A stretch of 16,525 nucleotides of DNA, taken from assembly GCA_015499995.1 (NCBI GenBank), contig JADNRV010000710.1, positions 1-16,525 of the forward strand, given 5' to 3'. The notes under the pieces were generated by a model that saw nothing but the letters and a program-made list of their open reading frames with translations, was not told the origin of the DNA and made no database searches. The position numbers and the translations under genes are program-made. Of this stretch, positions 11,401-16,525 are shown one piece after another (position 1 is the first letter of the stretch; every line of letters starts with the position of its first letter). Source of the stretch: Flammula alnicola. Its lineage: Eukaryota; Basidiomycota; Agaricomycetes; Agaricales; Strophariaceae.

Positions 11401-12616
11401 GATAAACTTGAGGACGACGGCCTCATTGCTCCTGGAACTGGTGTTGCAGGCGAGGACATCATCATCGGGAAAACAGCCCTATACCTCCGACAGTGAGGAA
11501 CTTGGTCAACGTACACGAACCCACACTCGCCGTGACGTGTCTACTCCTTTGAAGAGTACAGAAAGTGGCATCGTCGATCAAGTTCTCATAACCACAAATT
11601 CCGAAGGTCAAAAATTCGTCAAAGTCCGGGTTAGGTCAACTCGTATCCCTCAGACCGGTGATAAATTCGCATCTCGCCACGGTCAGAAGGGTACAATCGG
11701 AATCACATATCGTCAGGAAGACATGCCTTTCACTTGTGAGGGTATCGTCCCCGACATTATCATCAACCCTCACGCTATCCCATCTCGTATGACCATTGGA
11801 CATTTGGTTGAATGTCTTCTATCTAAGGTCGCCACTCTTATTGGAAATGAGGGTGACGCAACGCCGTTTACCGACCTTACCGTTGAATCGGTCTCCACAT
11901 TCTTGCGACAAAAGGGATACCAATCTCGCGGCCTAGAGGTCATGTACCACGGTCACACTGGACGTAAACTACAGGCTCAAGTTTACCTTGGCCCAACTTA
12001 CTATCAACGCCTCAAGCACATGGTTGACGATAAGATCCATTCTCGTGCTCGAGGCCCAGTCCAGATTCTCACCGACAGCCTGTCGAGGGAAGAAGTCGTG
12101 ATGGTGGTCTGCGGTTCGGGAGATGGAACGTGATTGCATGATTTCTCATGGTATTGCTGGCTTCCTCAAGGAGCGCCTCTTCGAGGCTAGCGATGCTTAC
12201 CGGCTTCATGTTTGTGATATGTATGTTTTATTTTACATTGCTTATGTGTCCAACCACTCACATATTCCTCAGATGCGGACTGACAGCTATTGCAAACCTT
12301 GTGAGTCGTTTTATCATCTGTCCTTACATATTATATAACTTCTCTTTTTTATATAGAAAAAGCAAAGCTTTGAAGTATGTGAATTTCTACACCTTGCAAT
12401 ATCTTTACTAAATCCATTATCAGTGCCGCGCTTGCAAGAACAAAACTGCTTGCTCGCAACTCTATATTCCTTACGCCGCGAAATTGCTCTTCCAGGTACG
12501 TTATAAATTCTTATCATCAAGTGGCGTCTCTGACTTTAACTTCGCTACAGGAATTACAAAGTATGAACATCGCACCTCGTTTATATACAGTTTCTTCTGG
12601 TCGCATAAGGGATTAG
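8471..12616 (+). CDS. RPB2: DNA-directed RNA polymerase II second-largest subunit (with six apparent 1-nt deletions)
   Basis: Ten exons: 8471-8480, 8530-9038, 9090-9380, 9435-9944, 10002-10964, 11022-12220, 12273-12300, 12357-12374 (18 nt), 12424-12495, 12551-12616. Counting six missing bases, the product is 1223 residues, the usual Rpb2 length. Rpb2 forms half of the Pol II active-centre cleft. Visible blocks in order: an acidic N-terminus, [38 protein letters not shown]; the lobe and fork with [39 protein letters not shown] (about 520-540); [20 protein letters not shown]; the active-site lysine segment [15 protein letters not shown] (about 975-990); [13 protein letters not shown]; and a C-terminal zinc site, Cys1161, Cys1164, Cys1179 and Cys1182. 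Exon 1 has only 10 nt (MSQ plus one base), joined to DPNATQDAF. Exon 6 needs +1 corrections at 11023-11025, 11125-11128, 11477-11479, 11487-11488, 12072-12073 and 12118-12120. Each lies in a C or G run, and conserved sequence continues on both sides. Confidence 0.97.
9031..9091 (+). repeat. 10-bp direct repeat at both ends of RPB2 intron 2
   Basis: TCGGAAAGGT occurs at 9031-9040 and again at 9082-9091, exactly 51 bp apart. The GT donor of the 51-nt intron (9039-9089) is the last two bases of the first copy. The acceptor AG lies at 9088-9089, inside the second. Splicing joins GGAAAG to GTTCCT (conserved WIGK-VPIML). A repeat placed exactly on both junctions is the pattern expected when an intron arises by short tandem duplication or staggered-break repair of an AGGT-containing site. 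Confidence 0.85.
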
Positions 12617-12697
12617 ACTCGCTTATGTTGTATTCTTGTGAATGTATTGATATAATAATTTACATATTATGATCCTAAGTGAATTCGCGATAACTCT
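12617..12697. other. Convergent 3' intergenic region, RPB2 / PTM1-like gene
   Basis: Only 81 bp separate the RPB2 stop (12614-12616) from the stop of the minus-strand gene (12698-12700). The stretch is AT-rich, with an AATAATTTA string near 12653-12661. Both transcripts must end inside this stretch or run into the opposite gene, so 3' UTR overlap is likely. Confidence 0.6.
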
Positions 12698-15166
12698 CTA
12701 ACCCATCATGAGACCTTGACGTTCTTCGGGACCTCGCTGATTTTCGCCTGAAAGTCGTGCAGCTCTTCGCTTTTTTGAGGCATCTTCGTCGTCGTCATCT
12801 TCATCACCGATTTCGAAGACAACCTGATCTTCTGAATGCGAATGGAGATTGCCTTGTCGACCTCCTACAAGAGTGGCTGCGTCGTCGTCGTCATCTTCGT
12901 CACGCGCTCGGGAGCGATTTTGGATGGCTTCGAGGTCATAGTCTTCTGCATCCTCTTCATCTTGGGCAATTTCATCCGACATGGCTAACGTAAGGAAGAG
13001 AACACAGGATCAAGACCCATGGTAAAAGATTTAAACAGAGGGACTTATCTTCTATTATTGGCGCTGGGACGCCACAAGAACGCGATGCCAACAAAGCCCG
13101 ATAGGTAGAGTAGAGCCAGCCATCCATCCAAAAGCCACCAACGGTAACGCCATGTTTTCGCGGAATAGTCTGGAGAACATAATAAGAATCAATGATTGAC
13201 AGATGTCGGAAGAATATACCTTCAGCAAGTCTTCCAGAAAACGACATTGTAGATACCACGAAGAAGATGGCAATCACAAGAACCGTGAAAAGGAGGATGT
13301 AATATAGCCGCTCAAACATCTTCAATTTGTAGCGTTGCTTTCTTGCACGTAAGTGTGCAATAGTAGCTAGGAGTGGTTTAGACGCAAGGTACGGCGATAA
13401 ACGACTCGCACTCACCATTTAAAGAGTACATGATCCAGAGAAGGAAGGTACTGAGGGTAAATGCAAGAGGGATGATGAATATCAGGAGTATCAACGCAGA
13501 TGTTGATTCCAATTCGAGTTCGACTATGCCTATCGCATAGAGAACTGAATGGGGGTTAAGGTGGCTCGAAACTGAGGATATTACAAGAGTACGCACTTCC
13601 GAAGATGAAATGAGCAACGGCAAGAGCTTGACATTTTAACATTGTCCGCCCAAGAGACTCTCTAACGACACTTAAACCCAGGGCAACGACAAGGAGCATG
13701 AAAAATGACATAGAATTACGGCCAGCATCCAGAATGGCCACTACAACCATCGCGTTATAAGAGTGTCAACATGATAAGTCACAGGAAAATGTATCATAAT
13801 AATACGTACCAACAATGAGGAAGACCGTGGAAGCTGTACTCTTGCCATGGGCGTTGAGGTATCGATAGTAAACTGATGAAGGAAGTTACGGTCAGATTCA
13901 CATATAAAAAGACCAAAATTACCCCAATTTGCAAGCATTTCAATAACCAAAAGGCCCGCCAATCCTGATAGATAGTACTTTGGCCACAAATCAATGCAAA
14001 ATCGTAATTATAGTGGGATTGCTTACCTGGATGGGTAACAGCTCATGGATGTGGCGATAACAAAACCATGCCCAGACCACGCCAAAAGTGGCATACACAA
14101 TGAACATCGTAAAGTAGAACTGAATTATTGTTAGCACTTCTGATAGTCTTAAGAATGGCGAGACACCTACGTTGACTTGGGATAATCTGTTGCGGGAAGT
14201 TGGCCATTGAAAGTGTTTTTGAAGAGGACTGAACCCGTGTATGACGGATGGAAAGGAACGTCTGTATCAGATCTTCGGCTGGAAGAACCCTGGACAGTGA
14301 CAGGGATGGCCGCTAAATAAATAAAAATTAACCAAGTTTCAGAATCAAATCTAGAAAATAGGCCGTACCAACACAGTAGAATCCTGTCTTTTTAACAGGA
14401 TATTGAATTGGTTCATTATAAACCAAAACTCCAGTAGAGGATACTTCAGTAACCTGTCGTGCAATACGGTCCGTATAAATATTTGCACTTCGACGCCAAG
14501 GTGACGTATTTGAACTGTTGGGAGGTGTCGGATTGCCTGCAGGATTGTTCCAGAGCCCGGCAGATGACGAAGAGGTTGGTGCGGTTTTATTGGCCGGGAG
14601 TTCGACACGGGCCGACCAAAAGCTGGTAGTGTTGACGGATTTACTTGCCGGAAGGTCAAGAATGAATCGACCTAATTGGTCGGCCGTGCAATACCCAGAA
14701 TTCACGGCGCCCGAAGTGCAAATGTAGGTCTTCTGCTATGTTTTATGTTATGAGATACAATATAATAAAAGAGGAGTTGTGCTCACAGGCAAATCCTGGT
14801 CTGTTTCCGCAGTTGTGACTTTGCCAAGATATTGCACATCCGCCCACTCATATATAACCATAGCAAGATTGCCTTGCGAAGTACTACCGAAAGAAACTTG
14901 GGAAATAGTCAGAGCCTGATTATTAAAATTGATGAGAATAGGTACCATTGATGTAAGCTGAAGGACCACCCCACATCCCACTGCATATTTGTCGCGAATA
15001 GTCTGAATCCGGGAGTCAGCGTGTGCCTTTAAGGTGAAACGTGGCTCAGGCAAGTACCTGTGTCAACGATGGGGACTTGAAATGCAATAGAAGAAGGTAT
15101 TAAGGTAAGAAAAACGAAAGACAGTAAGAGAATAAGCGGCCTGAGGGCCCACAGTGGATGTGCCAT
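12698..15166 (-). CDS. PTM1: GOST-family seven-transmembrane protein (Ptm1/TMEM87-like, lung seven-transmembrane receptor domain)
   Basis: Thirteen exons, from 15166 downward: 15166-15058, 15002-14946, 14896-14787, 14732-14369, 14312-14171, 14119-14027, 13977-13923, 13872-13810, 13740-13597, 13544-13416, 13366-13220, 13169-13049, 12989-12698. The product is about 608 residues. It starts with a signal peptide (ALRPLILLLSFVFLTLIPSS). A luminal domain follows with paired Cys (RQICSGMWGG, TYICTSG), the VIYEWADVQYLG segment, and an Asn/Ser/Thr/Pro-rich insert with glycosylation sequons (NTT, NKT, NSS, NTS). Seven TM helices begin at NFYFTMFIVYATFG and end at WLALLYLSGFVGIAFLWRP. Conserved 7TM-region strings are ELLPIQYYLSGLAG, DAGRNSMSFFMLL, GLSVVRESLGRTM and MSFSGRLAED. 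After SANNRRLAMSDE comes an acidic cytosolic tail of about 95 residues. By family knowledge these proteins act in the Golgi and endosomes. Exon 5 lacks one base before its donor (near 14176: PK-VN expected). The last intron is AT-AC. The gene shares a 116-bp divergent promoter with SNX4. Confidence 0.9.
12990..13048 (-). other. Candidate AT-AC intron (last intron of the PTM1-like gene)
   Basis: Read on the minus strand, exon 12 ends ...AATAGAAG and the next bases are ATAAGTCC. The last exon begins GTTAGCCATG after CTTCCTTAC. Joining AG|ATAAGT...CCTTAC|G gives AGG TTA GCC ATG, completing SANNRRLAMSDEIAQ, which reads like the conserved post-TM7 segment of the family. No GT or GC donor is available before the in-frame TAA that the unspliced sequence meets at once, and the AG acceptor in TTAG gives the wrong phase. 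The 59-nt length is normal here. The donor ATAAGT is the form used by U2-type AT-AC introns, not the U12 consensus ATATCC. Confidence 0.8.
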
Positions 15167-15282
15167 GCCAGTGGTGAGAAGGAGAGGAGAGTGTTATTGA
15201 TGCTTGTTGAGTTTGCAGGCTGTCACTCCAGGATAACTCGCAGCAGATCGTTATGTAATTGCTCAATTGCTCTCCGCACATC
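15167..15282. promoter_or_regulatory. Short divergent promoter, PTM1-like (-) / SNX4 (+)
   Basis: Just 116 bp lie between the two start codons, which face away from each other, so both promoters and 5' UTRs must share this space or extend into the opposite gene. It includes a purine-rich stretch, GAGAAGGAGAGGAGAG (15175-15190), and an 8-bp tandem duplication of AATTGCTC at 15257-15272, just before the SNX4 ATG. No TATA box is evident. Confidence 0.6.
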
Positions 15283-16525
15283 ATGCTCGGCGACGACGAG
15301 GATGTCTTTGACAGTGTCACTTGGGAGTCTCCCAATACGCAAGCCTACGACGTCGACGAACCCATTGCGTCAAACGGTCCAGGATTCAGACAGACCACTT
15401 TCGACTCGCATGAAGATCCTCTCCACCCTAAGTGGGAGGGCTATCTCATTACCTCCGTTCGCGATCCTGTGAAGGAACTAGCAGAGACCAAAGATGCCTA
15501 CGTCTCTTACCTGGTCTCAGCGAAGGTACATAATATTTCTGCTATTTTCCAGAATTCTTTGTGCTCATTCCTTCTTAGACAAACCTTCCAATATTCTCCA
15601 CCCCTACTCCTTCCTCTCGTCGGCGCTTCCAGGACTTTGTGTTCCTCAGAGACCATCTTGTCCGAGACTTCCCAGCATGCGTTGTACCCGCACTACCTGA
15701 TAAGCACCGTCTAGGTAAGGTGCCTTGGAACCCAGTGATACCACACGACACTGACGATCACTTTAGAATACGTCACTGGTGATAGGTTCAGCCCGGAATT
15801 TATGGAACGTCGACGTTTAGAGTGCGCACTTCGTCCTAGATATGCTGCTGTTATCTTATTTAATATTTGTCGTCCAGACTGCACCGTTTCTTGCAGCGGT
15901 TGGCTCGCCACCCAACTCTACAAAGGAGCACTTTGGTTCGCGCTTTCTTTGAATCAACGGAATGGGTATGAATATTCGTGTGCTCTTGTCGTGCCGATGA
16001 ACTGACATGTTGACCTAAAGCATGTACATATGCACCAGCATGTTGCACATCCACCCACCAATGAGCAGTCGCAAAGCATCATGGACAATATCTCAGATGC
16101 CTTACTGAACGCGTTCTCTCGTGTCCGCAAGCCTGACGAAAGGTTTCTGGCCATGAGAGAGAACGTCGACAAGTTCGAGGAAAGTCTTGTTGTAAGCGAG
16201 CGTCTATTTGGTCGTGTCAGAGGTAGAACGAGCGGTAAGTCTTCGTATTTCATTTTAATATGCTGGTTTTTGGTCTGAGGCTAAATGAGATGGCAATCCT
16301 GAATCTGGTGAAGATCTTACTGCGGACTACCACGACCTAGCCGTCGCTGTCCAGGGTCTCGGATTCCTTGAATCAGGCATAACCGACCCCCTGAATCACT
16401 TTTCAAACACTTTGCTAGAGTTTTCCGCATTGCTTAGGCACATGGTATGTTTCAGTTGTCTAATCAGACACGCGACTATTACAACTTTTCAGAACCAAAC
16501 GACAACGGACCCTCTGCTTTACCAC
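15283..16525 (+). CDS. SNX4: Sorting nexin SNX4/Atg24-like (PX-BAR), 5' part
   Basis: Truncated by the right edge. Exons are 15283-15525, 15579-15714, 15767-15821, 15878-15965, 16021-16234, 16290-16444 and 16493-16525 onward, all in phase. An acidic N-terminus (MLGDDEDVFDSVTWES) leads into a PX domain from about residue 45: WEGYLITSVRDPVKEL, the RRRFQDFVFLRDHL helix (Arg for phosphatidylinositol 3-phosphate), the proline-rich VPALPDKHR loop, and FSPEFMERRRLELHRFLQRL with the second basic pair. RHPTLQRSTLVRAFFESTEW closes it. After that begins the BAR region: NISDALLNAFSRVRKPDERF and ADYHDLAVAVQGLGFLE. By family knowledge Snx4 recycles SNAREs from endosomes to the Golgi and helps selective autophagy (Atg24). 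In intron 5 two acceptors are possible, 16289 and 16313, differing by 24 in-frame bases. Confidence 0.93.

Noticed and set aside
11022..12120. Programmed ribosomal frameshifting in RPB2
   Set aside because: Six separate shifts, all needing an added base in a C or G run, with no shared slippery motif, in a gene not known to use frameshifting. Sequence error is far simpler.
12698..12982. A separate small acidic protein gene starting at the ATG at 12982 (minus strand)
   Set aside because: It is the last exon of the PTM1-like gene; the residues just upstream (NNRRLA) join it to TM7 through the AT-AC intron.

Overview
This is nuclear DNA from a filamentous basidiomycete, most likely an Agaricomycete. 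Every gene is broken by many short introns (about 48-73 nt, roughly 55 in the window). The proteins read as fungal housekeeping proteins, and the RPB2 protein reads like the Agaricomycete phylogenetic marker. I see no bacterial-style operons, mobile elements, CRISPR arrays or RNA genes. Exon limits below come from reading splice signals, codon phase and family conservation by eye; no alignment was run.

Layout, left to right: (1) 3' part of the TFIIIB subunit gene BDP1 (+, 2-728, cut by the left edge). (2) An NDUFA9-like atypical SDR (+, 1188-2428, 5 exons). (3) A DHA1-type major facilitator transporter (+, 2806-4918, 11 exons, one GC-AG intron). (4) An old-yellow-enzyme / NADPH dehydrogenase (-, 6667-5035, 8 exons, one apparent -1 frameshift), convergent with the transporter. 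(5) A fructosamine-3-kinase-like gene (+, 6907-8077, 6 exons) with an in-frame TAA at codon 30, divergent from (4). (6) RPB2, second-largest subunit of RNA polymerase II (+, 8471-12616, 10 exons), complete in content but with six apparent single-base deletions between 11023 and 12120. (7) A PTM1/TMEM87-type seven-transmembrane GOST-family protein (-, 15166-12698, 13 exons), tail-to-tail with RPB2 and carrying one intron that can only be joined in frame as AT-AC. (8) The 5' part of an SNX4/Atg24-type sorting nexin (+, 15283 to the right edge), head-to-head with (7) across only 116 bp.

The genes do not form a metabolic cluster. There are two thematic pairs. BDP1 and RPB2 both belong to the transcription machinery but are far apart. 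The PTM1-like protein and SNX4 both act in Golgi/endosome traffic and share a short divergent promoter.

I found no new multi-gene system. The most unusual observations are a candidate U2-type AT-AC intron, a GC-AG intron in the same window, an RPB2 intron whose two splice junctions lie in an exact 10-bp direct repeat, and eight apparent -1 frameshifts. Six of those frameshifts are packed into 1.1 kb of an essential gene, which points to sequence or assembly error rather than biology. The stop codon in the kinase-like gene is of a different kind and deserves a separate check.
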